A stretch of DNA of 64,000 nt from Coleophoma eucalyptorum (taxonomy: Eukaryota; Ascomycota; Leotiomycetes; Helotiales; Dermateaceae). How positions within the stretch are numbered: position 1 is the stretch's first letter; each line of letters opens with the position of its first letter. Position numbers and translations under genes: made by a program. Below the pieces are notes generated by a model that saw only the letters and a list, made by a program, of their open reading frames with translations, made no database searches and was not told the origin of the DNA. The stretch spans positions 868,001 to 932,000 of the forward strand of contig JALRME010000002.1 of NCBI GenBank assembly GCA_026120035.1, read 5' to 3'. This document shows, one piece after another, positions 49,731-62,885 of the stretch.

Positions 49731-52700
49731 TTAGAGCCCAGGCGGCCCCGCAAACCGAGAGATTCGTTCACCACCACCCACAATAGGACTTCCAATCTCC
49801 CCAGGAGCACCCATTGGCCGATGAGATGGTACATCGGATTCATATCGGACGAATCGTTCATTACGGATCTCAAACGAGCCTCCACCATTTGTTGCGTTGC
49901 CCTCTGTGTCGCAAATGTCCAGAAGCTCTTTCTCTGTGACTGGCTGTTCATGAAGAGGATTGAGTTGGTCAACTTGTTCTTTGACTGTGGAGATGTCCAA
50001 GAAGCCATCTGACGTCGTTCCATTCAGATTCTTGCAAGCACGACAGATCATCAATCGGACAGCCACTGAGCGAGGTTGAGATGGGCGCATCGCAGGAGCA
50101 CCATTCATTGACCCAAAAGAGGCATTTGGTGGAGCTCCCCATCCTCCCAGATAGCTGGAACCAGGCAATGACGAAGGACCAAATGGGTTTGGCGGAGCAC
50201 CCCAGCCTCCATATGATGAGAGAGGACTTGAAAAGCCAGAGTCCATCCCAAAAGGTGCTGAAGGGCCAAATCCACGTGTCATAGGTGCCGCACTTGAACG
50301 CCTGGCGCCAGCAGCAGATGTTATCGGCTCATCCGAGTCATCTAACAAAGCACTACTACCAAGGTGGCTACTCAACTCCTCAACGTCGCTATTCATGGAG
50401 TGCTTGTTCTCCTGATGATGACTGTGGCCATGAACGACGCTTGGTGGTCGACCAATGGGTGCAGGTCGTGCGATTGGCTGGGCTGGTGGAGTAGCTGGAT
50501 CAAATGACTTGTCAAAGGACGCTGACTGCTGCCGGGAGTGTGTTTGTGGAGGAGTGGTATCTTTCTGAACTCCAAAAACCTGACCCAAGCCACCCATGCC
50601 ACCATTTGGTGGGAATCCAGGTGGGCCGTACGGCATAGGAAAGCCTCTGCCTCCGGGCATCTGCATAGAAGGGCTGAAAGGTATTCCATTCGGAGGCCCA
50701 AAAGGTTGCTGGTATGGGAACATGGGCTGCTGCATCTGTCCTCCAAATCCCGGGGCCATGATGGGCACACCTGGAGGGAAACCGTTCATACCCATAGGCT
50801 GTACACCATTGAACGGACTCCTTGGCATTCCAGGAGGACCTTTCAAAGCAGCGTGAATTGGCGAGGAAGCTTGTGGTTGATGTAGGAAAGGGTGGTGTAT
50901 TGGCCCCTTTCCTGGAGGACCAACGGGTCCGGGGCTTCCTTGCAATGGTGTAGATGTTGCCGGTGAACCATTCTGGCTCTTGCCTGGAAGCTGCGGTGTC
51001 CGCGGTACGGCTACAGAGATGTCTTGTTGGGAAGTGGGTCGAGTTTTAATTGGCGTTGGTGCTTTCGGAACTGCTGGGGTAGTGATGGGAAGATGCGGAG
51101 ATGCCGTGGCTGAAGAATGTGACTGGAGAGTTGTAGGAATCGGTACTGGTATATGGGCACGTTTTGTCGCTTGAGCTGTTGTGGTTGAAGGCGTATGCTG
51201 GGCTGCTTGCTCATCGCGCTTGTGTTGTTCCTTGAGCAGTAACTCCACCTTTTCCTTGGCTTCCTTCTCCTTCTTTTCCTTCTCTGCCTTCTCTTTGCGT
51301 TCTCTAACTTCTCGCTCCTTAGCCTCCTTTGCCTCTTTTTCCTTCTGCCGTGCCTCCTCCCTTTCTCGCTTTTCTCGTTCCTTGGCTTCACGCTGCTTGC
51401 GTTCTTGCTCAGCTTGTCTTTCCCGCTGTTCTTGCAATCGGCGTTGTTTCTCAGCCTCCTTCTTCAAACGCTCCTCCTCTTCCGCCTTCTTCTGCGCTTC
51501 CTTTTTCCTGCGCTTCTCCTCTGCCTTTTGTCGTTGTTCTTCGGCCTTCTTTTCTTCTGCTGCACGTAAAGCAGCCTCTTCAGCGGCCTTCTCAGCTTCT
51601 CGCTTAGCCTTCTCTTCGGCCTGGGCTTGTTTCTTCTGGGCAAGTTTCTCCTTCTTTTTCTGCGCATCTTTGGCCTTTTTGGCTTTCTTCTGCGAGTCGG
51701 CTCGAGTCTCCTCTTCCAGTTCCTCAAGAAGCTTTTGCTGTCGCTCTTTGGCTACCTTTTCTTTATACGCAGTCAGGACTCTCTGCTCAAACATCCGGGC
51801 AGCAAATATCTGAAACATCCGCCGTCCTTCTTCCATTCGCTGCTCTTCAGTCATTGTATCCTGGAAAACGTTAGTCTTAGTTGTCAGCCTCACTCAACCA
51901 CCTACCATTTCCTCCTCGTCATATTCCTCGTCTTGGCTGTCATAATCATCTTCCTCTTCCTCCTCATCATCGTAGTCATCTTCATCGGCGGGCGGAGGAT
52001 GATTATGGCCATGTACGTGCGGCATTGGTCCATTTGGTGGATGGCCGTAATTCATGTTGGCATAATGATCCATCTTCGATTCTTCCTCTCGGGCCATCCG
52101 TCGCTCAGCTAACTGTTCCATCATTTCGATAAACTTCTTGCCGTCGTTTTTCAGTAAATCATCAGCCACTGTCAAAATGCCTCCTTGTACTGTTAGACTG
52201 TTTCCAAAATTGAAAAAATCGGTCGCGTGACTTCGAGGGGGCTCTTCTGGTTCCTCTTCACTATATTCATCCTCGTCGGCATCGTCCTCGCTATATTCCT
52301 CATCGCCCTCATCGTCTTCATCATCCCCCACGTGCTCTATTATCCTTCCCCTAGAAGGTTGTTGACCGTTGAATGCAGGAGGTAGACGATGCGGAGGTTG
52401 TAGTCCACTCATAGCGCCAAAACGGCGAGGCGGTGGCATCATTGGTGGGCCATCTCCACCTTGATTGTTTGCGTATTGCTCCAGTTCCTCATAGTAGGCA
52501 TCGTATAATACCTCCAACTCCTCCTCAATAGCTGTTCGTTTCCTGCCGCAAACGGTACAGCTACAAGAATGCTTCTGTTGCTCTTTCATCTTCTTCAATA
52601 CGGCATCCTTCTCAACCTTGACCAAAGACTTGCGCTCCTCTTCGCCGAGAGATAACCAAAATTCCTTTATTCGCTCACGCTCTTCTTGAGAGGAAGTGTT

Positions 52701-53402
52701 CCATATCTTTTCCTTGGAAATACCTGGACCTCGGACAATGGAGCCAGTGGTTGGAAGTGGAGGTAGAGAGCCGTGTGGTAAAGAGAGGTGATTGTGGGTC
52801 ATGCTATTTGTACTGCCATTATTTTGTTCAGCTGCATGCTGGCTAGATTTAGATTTCTTTTTCTTCTTCGATTTCTTGCCAGAGGTGTTTTGCGGGGGCA
52901 TGGCATATCCGTTTGGAGGAGATGCATCGTGACCATAGGAACCTGAATATCCATCGCCCTCGTCATCATCGCTGTCATACGGGTCGCCTTCTGCTGGATC
53001 AAATTGCCCATTGGTTCCAAGGTCTCTGTGATCGTCTAAGCCTGACTGTCGCAATTGTGCTTCCAATCTCGAAACCTCTCTTTGCATGTCCTCAGCCGTA
53101 TTCAGATGGTGATCTCCTGCCTGGGCAGCGAGCTTCGCAGCCTGCTTTTGCCTCCGCTTTTGCTTCTTTCTGTTTCCAGCCGGGGCGGAGCCGTTGGGTT
53201 CTGGTGAAGGTATTGAAATTTGGCCATTGGCCTTGGTCGTCGTTTGCGCCATAGCGGGAGATGTCTCGGACGAGTCGCTGACAGGAAAGTTCTTGGGAAC
53301 CTTTATGAACTTTGAACCATCCTTGTTTGTGTACTTTGCGGTAGCTTTGGCTGTCGGAGAAGCTGGGATCTGGGCGGTCTGTTGCCGTTGGTTCGCTGGC
53401 AT
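49731..53402 (-). CDS. nst1: NST1-family stress response protein
   Basis: Homologue of yeast Nst1, a negative regulator of salt tolerance. Two exons, 53402-51906 and 51860-49731, are separated by a 45-nt intron (GTAGGTGG...TTCCAG), giving 1208 residues. The N-terminus starts MPANQRQQTAQIPASP and includes GNRKKQKRRQKQAAKLAAQ. Family features follow: IWNTSSQEERERIKEFWL, SCSCTVCGRKRTAIEEELE with its conserved cysteines, and acidic Asp/Glu runs. A Lys/Glu/Arg/Ala-rich helix of roughly 200 residues runs after the intron and is certain to form a long coiled coil or single helix. The C-terminal third is Pro/Gly/Met-rich and disordered. All parts are in the usual order. The opposite strand of the helix gives a long but false open frame. 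Confidence 0.92.
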
Positions 53403-53408
53403 TCCGAT

Positions 53409-53759
53409 CTAGGTAATAATCAGAGGTGCAGAGCTGGTCGGAGGACCAGATGTAGCCTTCACAACCTGCTTACGGTCCTGCAGTAAGCTCTCCAAACAAC
53501 ACAGGCACATGCGAAGGGAATGAGAAGGCTCCGAAGACTCACGAGAGTTCGTCAAGTGAGCAACCAGGTTCCTTTGCCCCACCAAGGTGTTCAGGTCTGC
53601 AAGCCTCTTCTGTTGGGTATTGGAGATCTTCCGGGAAGTCTGTGAGAAGAGCACTGGGTTGATCCGCGGTGGAAGAAGTCGGTCGTCAAGTATCGCGCGT
53701 TGTAGAGGTCGGGAGGCTGAACTGGAGGTCGGAGGAAGGGTTACTGAGGTCGAATTCAT
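53409..53759 (-). CDS. 116-codon ORF immediately upstream of NST1 (uORF or small gene)
   Basis: The frame starts MNSTSVTLPPTSSSASRP and ends at a TAG just 6 bases before the NST1 ATG on the same strand. Residues 50-70 (TQQKRLADLNTLVGQRNLVA) could form a short helix. No family is recognised. GT..AG pairs inside it (for example donor at about 53543, acceptor at about 53479) suggest part of it may be a leader intron of NST1. None of the splices I tried joined it in frame to NST1. It could be a regulatory upstream ORF, an independent small gene or a chance frame. Confidence 0.3.
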   Translation of the reverse strand: MNSTSVTLPPTSSSASRPLQRAILDDRLLPPRINPVLFSQTSRKISNTQQKRLADLNTLVGQRNLVAHLTNSRESSEPSHSLRMCLCCLESLLQDRKQVVKATSGPPTSSAPLIIT

Positions 53760-54876
53760 ACAGTAAGGTATCGTCTTTGAGAACCGCTAAGGTTGTCCGC
53801 TAAAGCTGAATATAATCACGTGATGATACACATCAAAGGGTCAAGTTGAGGTTTCTCCTCTCGTTTCGCGACGGAATGCCTTGGCGTTTCCGCTCCGCCC
53901 CAGGATATGTATATGTCACTGGCACCTGGGATGAAAGCACAGAACGTACTCTGCAGACTACTCGTGACAACACCGGAAGACTGGTAACTTACTCCTAGTC
54001 CGTACCCAAGGCAAGTACGCAAGGTACCTCGACCTCCACATGTCTATCCATACCAACAAGTACTTCGCGCATTCAACTTCCCGCCCAAACAGTAGTCTAT
54101 CGAAGGCTTGGCCGCGCAAGCAAGCTGATTAGATTACCCTACCAGTCAGCCAACACATTATTGCACCCTATTTGTTTGGCGCAACCTTCTTCTCAAACAT
54201 AATATAATACAACCCTCGCGAATTTCGCTCCTGAACCCAATCCCTTTATTTCTCGGTCATCTTCTCCCCGTGCTTCTCTTCATCAGCTCTTCCTCAGCCC
54301 TCCTTCCAACACGTCAATTCATCGTCACCCGCTCCACGACACGACAGGCCTTTAAACTTTTGCCGCAGAATCCCCACCCTGTCCGAACTTTGGACATCAT
54401 TGGTGCTAAGCCACTTTAAGAGCTGCACAGTGCACGGATCTGCGAGACTGCGCCCAGTTCTGCCATTTCCAGAGGCACTCCCCCAGGAACTCTGCTTCTA
54501 TTCAGGGCAGTAGGGAAAAAGGGTCTCTCCATTACGGCGTTCTGTGCGAGCATCTCTGACACTCTCTGCCACCGCCTTCAAGAATCTCTCCTCGTGTCTT
54601 GATTCTCACCTTCGACCTCACCTCACTTCACCACCTTCCACTTCAATCCCCCCATCGCCGACCATCTCGCGTCCGTACTCCCTCGAGGAGCCACTCAGCC
54701 TCGTATTTCACGAATCGACGGTCAGCTCCTGTCACCGTCATTTGAACCTACCAAACTAAGCCCCTGGACTCATCATCGAAACCAGTCGTGGATGGGCTTG
54801 TTGTGATTTATTATCCTTGACATTCTCACTGCGTCATACGATATAACTTGGCAGCCAACGATTCTTCTTCGCAGCC
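53760..54876. promoter_or_regulatory. Divergent promoter region, NST1 and rho2
   Basis: 1.1 kb between genes pointing away from each other. The palindrome ATCACGTGAT lies at 53815-53824. The segment at about 54180-54720 is C/T-rich on the plus strand and fits the long rho2 leader. Confidence 0.4.
53815..53824. promoter_or_regulatory. Palindromic E-box ATCACGTGAT
   Basis: A perfect 10-bp palindrome, the same core as at 12824-12835. It lies 413 bp upstream of the NST1 start and about 1.05 kb upstream of rho2. Function is inferred only. Confidence 0.3.
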
Positions 54877-55854
54877 ATGGCCCAACAACAGCCCGCACAG
54901 AATGTTATGAGAAGGTATGCGGGAATCAATCTTGTCAAAAGCCATGCCTTTGAGAGTCGCAGTGTGGGCGAGAATCATGTTTTGGACGGATGATGAGGGG
55001 AGAGCTCAAAATGGGGTTGGCTGCATAAACATGTGCAAATCCAATTGACTTCTCCTCGATCCGGACAACCCGCTTGAATATGACTGGAGGATCTCACGTT
55101 AGCCTAGCATACAGACTGACAAATTTATAGGAAGTTGGTGATAATTGGTGACGGTGCCTGCGGAAAGACCAGTCTACTGAGCGTCTTCACTCTTGGCTAT
55201 TTCCCTACTGTATGTTTCCATCATCCCGACGAGATAATTTGTATCGTACTGATTCGTGTCTAGCACTATGTACATCTCCCCTCAACAACATCTGCGAACG
55301 CGTCACTCATAACTCATGTATAGGTTCCAACGGTTTTCGAGAATTATGTCACCGATTGTAGAGTGGATGGAAAGTCTGTACAGTTGGCTTTATGGGATAC
55401 AGCAGGCCAAGAAGATTATGAGCGACTTAGACCTCTGGCTTACTCAAAGGCACACGTTATTCTCATCGGATTTTCAATTGATACACCCGACTCCTTGGAC
55501 AACGTAAAGCACAAGGTAAGTTTTCTGAGTATCAGGGAATTCACCTCACTAAACTTTTGCTAGTGGGTTGAAGAAGCAAATGAGCGATGTCCTGGTGTTC
55601 CAATAATATTAGTAGGATTAAAGAAGGATCTGCGAGAAGATCCAGTAGCAATTGAAGAAATGCGCAAGAAGTCACAACACTTCGTTGGCACCAGAGAAGC
55701 AAGCGAAATTTCGGCTCAGATCGGAGCTCGAAAATACTTGGAGTGTTCCTCTCTTACCGGCGAGGGTGTAGACGATGTCTTTGAGGCAGCGACAAGAGCA
55801 GCTCTTCTCACATTTGAGAAAGGGGAGGGCAGCGGATGTTGTGTGATACTATGA
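54877..55854 (+). CDS. rho2: Rho2 GTPase
   Basis: Small GTPase of the Rho family acting in cell polarity and cell-wall synthesis. Exons are 54877-54914, 55131-55209, 55264-55269, 55324-55515 and 55564-55854, giving 201 residues. Nucleotide-binding motifs are GDGACGKT (residues 19-26), [20 protein letters not shown] and ECSSLTGEG. The effector loop [14 protein letters not shown] is complete only if the 6-nt exon CACTAT (His40-Tyr41) is included. The stretches [18 protein letters not shown] and [20 protein letters not shown] are characteristic of Rho2 and not of Rho1, Rho3 or Cdc42. The C-terminus GCCVIL is a CAAX box (Cys198-Val-Ile-Leu) for geranylgeranylation, with an extra Cys197 that may be palmitoylated. 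The first intron is 216 nt and the others are 54, 54 and 48 nt. Confidence 0.92.
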
Positions 55855-56411
55855 GCACTTGTTTAAGGTCAGGGACGACACAATCAATGCCACAAGCTAC
55901 GATGTTAAACAGAAAGTGGCGTACGGGGACGGCAACATTTCGAGCGATACACTTTTCTAATGGACAATGAAACGAATACGGCTTACCTTCACAAATTCTC
56001 GGACAGTTGCCTCTTCTTTTCATAGGCATCATTCAGTGTACAATTCTCTATGTCAAACTGAATTCGCGAGCGGACAACAAAAAGTTCGAATATTTGAGAC
56101 CTCGCTGTACGATGGATATACGTTGGTTGGAGCAGCGGGAACACGCAGATAGAGCTTCTAATGACTGATCATGATCGTCTCACACTCCTTTGCTTTTTCT
56201 TACATACCCAATGCAGCTCTGTAATGAGCCTTGGCAGCATAGCATGTTTTTTGTCGTACATGTACAGGTACATAATAATACAGAACAAGTCTGACAATCT
56301 CGCGAGGATATGCTCGTGTCTAAATCTTTGTGTTATACAGTCAATCCATCACCTCTCCTGGTACGACAATGCGTCAAGATTTTCAACCCCCACTCCCCCA
56401 TGCCGTTCCAT
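55855..56411. other. Intergenic between convergent genes
   Basis: 3' UTRs of rho2 and the mL40 gene. No gene was found. Confidence 0.45.
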
Positions 56412-57062
56412 TTACCTCGTCCAGCCGTGATTCCAAGCCTCGTTTCCCGGTGTCTCAACCTGATGCCTAGCATATTCGATCGGCACACCACCATGTTTGA
56501 AGATACCCTTCTTCTCCATTGCAATTCTGTACAGCCGACCCGCATCCTTACTACCAGGAGGATCTAGATTCCTCAATTGCTCACAAGCATTCTCCATACT
56601 CTGATACATTCTACACACCCATATGTCAGCTAAGCATATATAGTAGATAGCTCTCAACCTCAAACATCTCCCAAATGGAGCCGCTCAAGCCGAGATCTCT
56701 TAAGGTAGGACTCACCGGTATAACTCTCCCTCCTGCTTCTCAATCCGCTTCCGTCTCGCCAGCATCCAGGCCCTATGGATCGTCCAATGTCTCAATGCTC
56801 GCATGCGGCTCAATCGCAGCGGACGCGGCGTCTTGGGATGTTGCAAGTGGTATCTGATCAGTGTGATTCTGGGATCGGTCTTCGGTCCCTTTCCACCTTT
56901 GCCTCCTTTTGCTTGTGTCTGCAGCGATGTTGAGAATGTACGAGCTGATGCGGAGGATTGTGAGAGGGTGATTGGGTTGGTGGTGGTGAGAGGAGTGGCA
57001 TGGCGACGGAAAGTTTGGAGAAGTGGTGTTAGGAGGCGGAAGAGGGGTGATTGAGATGCCAT
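56412..57062 (-). CDS. Mitochondrial large-subunit ribosomal protein mL40 (MRPL28 homologue)
   Basis: Exons 57062-56716 and 56610-56412 are joined over a 105-nt intron, giving 181 residues. The N-terminus (MASQSPLFRLLTPLLQTFRR) is an Arg/Ser/Leu-rich mitochondrial targeting signal, probably cut after about 40-50 residues near RTFSTSLQTQ. The mature part reads ITLIRYHLQHPKTPRPLRLS, then RALRHWTIHRAWMLARRKR, then MYQSMENACEQLRNLDPPG and LYRIAMEKKGIFKHGGVPIE, the standard mL40 layout. It is a structural protein of the mitoribosome large subunit. It shares a 426-bp divergent promoter with the DUF1749 hydrolase gene. Confidence 0.88.
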
Positions 57063-57488
57063 CTTGGGCAGTGGATAGGTCGTTGGAGGTTGTGGCTATA
57101 TTCTCCTTCAATCGTCGGGAGTCGATTTGGAACTACCTAAGCACTTGATTTCGTCGCGGCGGTCGTCAGGCTCGAGATAATTTTGAATCACGTGTAACTC
57201 TAAGCTCGATTGATCGGTACGGACCCACTCCCGATTCTCGCCGTAGTACTCCGTAGCTGCTTCACATCTGGCAGGTTGATTACTCGTAGGTTATATTGCT
57301 TTTTCTATGCAGACTTTGTCTCTCATCCTTCTTTAGTTGCATCTCTCGTATATAACATTTTTATTCTTGGCATCCTACCGCATTCTTTATCACCTACATC
57401 CAGTCAAATCTAGTTTACATCTACCGTGCCAGAGTTATAGCTCCTTCCGAGAGTCGGTGACGGAGTCTTCATGAGACAAACATACAAC
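57063..57488. promoter_or_regulatory. Shared divergent promoter, mL40 and DUF1749 hydrolase
   Basis: Both promoters lie in 426 bp. An ATCACGTG element is at 57187-57194, 125 bp upstream of the mL40 start. A C/T-rich leader precedes the hydrolase start. Confidence 0.4.
57187..57194. promoter_or_regulatory. ATCACGTG E-box element
   Basis: The fourth intergenic copy of this octamer seen in the window. It lies between two gene starts. Function is inferred only. Confidence 0.25.
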
Positions 57489-58646
57489 ATGGCACCACCT
57501 CCAAACCCCAAGGCGAGGAAGGGCATCACACATCAGTTCGTAAGTTCCATATAATGTTTCCTTAGATTCTTCTCGCTCTATCTTAGTCATTTTGTGATAT
57601 ATTTCATAGTCTTAGGCACATCAAGGATTTCCTAGTGGAAATGAAGGCTTGTTGGAGTCAACCCCTTGGAATTGACAAGATGCTCTACTGTGTGATCCTT
57701 CAGAAAGCTTTCGTCTTGCTCAAGGATCTGGAACCTGGACAGACATCCTAACTGTTCCCAGTCCAAAAGACTTGTGGCTTTCGAGCACGTCCCAAACAGC
57801 ATAGATTCGCACTCCAAGAACATCATCATCTTCATTGGTGGTCTCTTCGATGGTCTACTCACTGTTCCCTATGCCTCTAGCATAGCTGATCATCTCCCAC
57901 CGGCATGGACTTTAGCTCAAGTTCTTCTTTCTTCCTCTTACACAGGATGGGGCACAGCGTCTCTTCAGACAGACGCTGCAGAGCTCTCTGAGGCTGTTTC
58001 GTATTTCCGTACTATCAAGGATGGAAAGATAATTCTGATGGGACACTCCACTGGGTGCCAGGACGTTATGGAGTATCTCACAGGACCAGGTCACGAGTCC
58101 CGAGCTCCGATTGATGGAGGAATCATTCAAGCACCTGTCAGTGACCGAGAAGCTATGAAGTTGATGCTTGACCCTGCCGTCTACAGAGAGAGCTGTGTGG
58201 TAGCTTCTGCTATGGTCCAATCTGGAAATGGAGAGGAGATTTTACCATCTCGAGAGACCAAAGGGTTCTTTCCTGCCCCGGTCACAGCTAGGCGATGGCT
58301 GAGTTTGGCTTCACCGCATCATGACGGTGACGACGATTACTTTAGTTCCGATCTTCCAGATTCACGGTTGGAGAAGAGTTTCGGAAGCTTACCACCATAT
58401 GCACCCTTGTGTATCTTGTTCTCTGGCAGTGATGAGTTCGTTTCCAAGGAATTGGACAAGGCAGCTTTAGTAAAGAAGTGGATTGGTTTTGTAAAGAGAG
58501 GCGCTGGCAAGGTCGACGAGGACTTCTCGGGTATTCTTGAAGGTGCTTCTCACAATTTGAGTGGTAATCCCGACCATGTTGTTCTGGGTTTGGTCAAGAG
58601 GGTTCTGGGATTTGTCAATGGTTTGACTTCTCAGTCCACTCTCTGA
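57489..58646 (+). CDS. DUF1749 alpha/beta hydrolase (SidJ-like)
   Basis: Exon 57489-57539 (MAPPPNPKARKGITHQF) is joined to exon 57762-58646 over a 222-nt intron with donor GTAAGT and acceptor CCCAG after CTAAC, giving 311 residues. The domain opens SKRLVAFEHVPNS, followed by IIIFIGGLFDGLLTVPY, a family signature. The nucleophile elbow is MGHSTGCQD (Ser113). The probable acid is in FSGSDEFVS, and the His is in LEGASHNLSG, completing a triad. In Aspergillus fumigatus a DUF1749 member, SidJ, hydrolyses the siderophore fusarinine C inside the cell. Whether this copy does so is unknown, since no siderophore genes are nearby. A shorter start inside exon 2 would need a GTG and is rejected. Confidence 0.85.
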
Positions 58647-59978
<1,332 letters not shown>

Positions 59979-60986
59979 ATGGATTATGGGTTGCAATGTA
60001 CATTTCTTGGAGTTCAAGGCATAAGGATTGTCTGTAATATCAAAAAAAAAATACCATAGACACTGGAGCTGGGAATTGAGATTAGGCCATTCTTGTGCTT
60101 ATAACAAATATGTATCTCCAGGCAGTCAAGGCCAACGGGCAGCTTCATGACACGAATCAGGAGTCTGACTCTCATACAGATCACATGTTGAGACAGAGGG
60201 TATTCGCTACGTGGGAGAGGTCAAGAGGCGCATGTCAATTTTTTTGGAGCATGAAAATGTCCGATGGCCGAAGTGCTACAGTAGGTAGGAGTAGGCTATT
60301 TGATCCCTAACCTGGGACACAGAGATGCGGCAAAGTTCCGCTGATGACTGCCTGAACTTGAGAGACAGACTTTCGGGAGATCTACATCAGGACATTGTGG
60401 ACCAAAATTCACGTCCATCTTTGGTTCTTATGTCTCAATACGAGCTTGATTGGAGACTCTGACGGGAGCAGTTCTGATCCCGGGTTCTCTGGTTCAGATC
60501 AGAGAGCTGTCCTAAGTTGTCGGCCGAGAAGGAGCTAGAGCTACTCAGTAGGCGCGGGATCTGCCACTATCCCGAACTAGGTATAAGAAAATAGGCTCGC
60601 CTAACTTCTTGCAGCATGGAGATACAAAAAAGTGACATCAGCACTTCGAGCTTCGTTTGTTCTGATCCTCCTACCAAAAAGCTCCAACGGCTGAGAGTTT
60701 GGTGATCGCCCCAAAATCATTTGCTACGATGGCTTCTTCGGACTTTAGAAGCACTCCGGAGCCGGGGGTTTGGCAGAGCTGCTACCATAGTTGTGCTGGG
60801 ACCTGCCAAGAACATCAATGACGAGATGAGTGTACTTTTGTAAGCTAAGATCGAGATGCAATATGACGCTCTGGAAGGTGTTGGATTGCCTTTTGTGGGC
60901 ATATGTATATCATACCATCTCTTGCGTGTGTGAACACAAATTTATTCCTCTCATCACCCGCCCCGTGCCTGGACACCAGCAGCATC
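59979..60986. other. Intergenic: DPM1 3' end and DHA1 transporter promoter
   Basis: Nothing recognisable. A poly-A stretch at about 60041 lies in the DPM1 3' UTR. Short frames have no domains. Confidence 0.4.
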
Positions 60987-62885
60987 ATGAAGGAACTTAT
61001 TCGTGACACCGTCTTCGGACATTTTCTGCGCATCGTCACGAAAGGCAGGGTTCTGCCTTATGAAGAAGACAGGGATCCATCTCTTTGGAGGAGATATGTT
61101 GATAAGGAGGCATCGGGAAGAATGGCACATCACGGCCATCTAGGCGAAGAAGAGAAGGATGTGATCCACGACAATGATGACAGCAGCCCTACCGCCGTTC
61201 GACGCAGCTCAGAAACGCGGGTTGAGCGTCCAGAAACAGCCCGTATAAACACCACAAGTGGTGTGCCTATTGACTCAGAGAAAGGAAAAGATGTCACTAT
61301 GGTGACCTGGTTTTCAGATGATGATCCAGAAGTGAGTGGCCAAACATGTAAATGCTCGTTCAACCGCTGACATATCAGTAGAATCCTCTGAATTGGTCCA
61401 CGCCAAAGAAGGTTTTGGTCACTTTCTTGATCTGTCTCTTGACCTTTTCCGTATATATCGGCTCGGCCATCTACTCTGCGGGTACACAAGATATCGTGCA
61501 GGTGTTTGGTGTCAGTCAAGTTGCTGCCACTCTCGGTCTCACTTTGTTTGTGGCTGGATATGGACTTGGACCTAGTAAGAATTCCGCTTCTAATTTCTCA
61601 GTATATCAGACCCTAACTGAGATCAGTGGTGTTCGCGCCTATGTCTGAAATTCCACAAATTGGTCGTAATCCAGTCTACATCGGCACGTTGATCATTTTC
61701 GTGTTCCTACAATTCGCCGTCATCTATGCGAAGAACTTTGGCATGCTCCTCGCATTCCGATTCCTGACGGGTTTCTTTGGCTCACCTGTTCTTGCTACAG
61801 GTGGTGCTTCACTTGGCGATATGTTTGCACCACAAAAACGAGCTTATGCCATTGCTATTTGGGGATGTGCAGCAGTTTGTGGACCTGTCCTTGGGCCGCT
61901 TGTTAGCGGGTTTGCGGTCGAGAATGAGAATTGGCAATGGAGCATATGGGAATTACTCTGGCTATCAGGCTTTTCATTGATTATCCTAATCATCTTCCTC
62001 CCGGAGACGAGCTCTGCTAATATCCTCTATCGACGAACGCGACGCCTGCGCAAGCTCACCGGAAACCAGAAATTGAAATGCGAGCCGGAGATCCAGGCCG
62101 AGCAGATGACAGGAAAAGACATCGTTTTGATGGTTCTCATCCGCCCCTTCTCACTAATGCTCACGGAGCCCATTCTCTTTTTGATGAACCTCTACATTGC
62201 TCTGATTTACGGCCTCCTCTACGTCTGGTTCGAGTCTTTCTACATTGTCTTTATCCAGATCTACGGCTTTAGTCTCGGGCTAGAAGGTCTCGCTTTCGTT
62301 GGAATCCTTATTGGCGCATTGGTTGTCATCCCACCATTCTTCCTGTACCTCTATAAAGTCCAAGAGCCGCAGTTTGACGAGAACGGCAACTTGAAGCCCG
62401 AGAAACGCCTACCACCTGCAATGGTCGGAGCCTTCGCAATTCCAATCTGTCTTTTTATGTTCGGGTAAGCAGCATCATCCCCTCCAACCTCCCACCCAAA
62501 TCCACTTCAAAAGAAAAAACCCACTAATCGCTGTTCTTACCACAGCTGGGCCTCCCGCCCCTCAGTGCATTGGATTGTGCCCATAATCGGCACAGCATTC
62601 TTCCCCATTGGCGCCTTCCTGCTCTTCAACTCCGTCCTAAACTATCTCGGCGACGCGTACCCGGACTACGCAGCATCGGTGTATGCAGGCAACGACTTCT
62701 TCCGGTCTAGCTTCGGTGCGGGCTTCCCACTGTTTGCAAATGCTATGTACACGAAGCTCGGTGTTGGTGGAGCAAGTTCGCTGCTTGGTGGCCTGTCGAT
62801 TCTCTTCATTCCAATTCCATTCGCGTTGTACTTCTATGGGGAGCGAATTAGAATGAATAGTAAAAGGGCGAGACATGATATCTAG
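60987..62885 (+). CDS. DHA1-family drug:H+ antiporter (FLR1-like MFS)
   Basis: Exons 60987-61331, 61382-61574, 61627-62464 and 62546-62885 keep frame and give 571 residues. The first ~115 residues are hydrophilic and include SSETRVERPETARINTT. The family lead-in DPENPLNWSTPKKV precedes helix 1, with the first intron cutting exactly between DPE and NPLNW. Further signatures are VAATLGLTLFVAGYGLGP, APMSEIPQIGRNPVYIG, and FRFLTGFFGSPVLATGGASL in the helix 4-5 area. A long central loop with RRTRRLRKLTGNQ and a C-terminal set of six helices ending MNSKRARHDI follow. This group exports azoles, cycloheximide-type drugs or polyamines in yeasts. The exact substrate is unknown. Confidence 0.9.

Noticed and set aside
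51181..51813. Plus-strand open frame of 210 codons rich in Ser/Phe/Ala/Cys
   Set aside because: It is the antisense of the NST1 Lys/Glu/Ala helix. Codon bias there removes stops on the other strand. No domain and no independent context.
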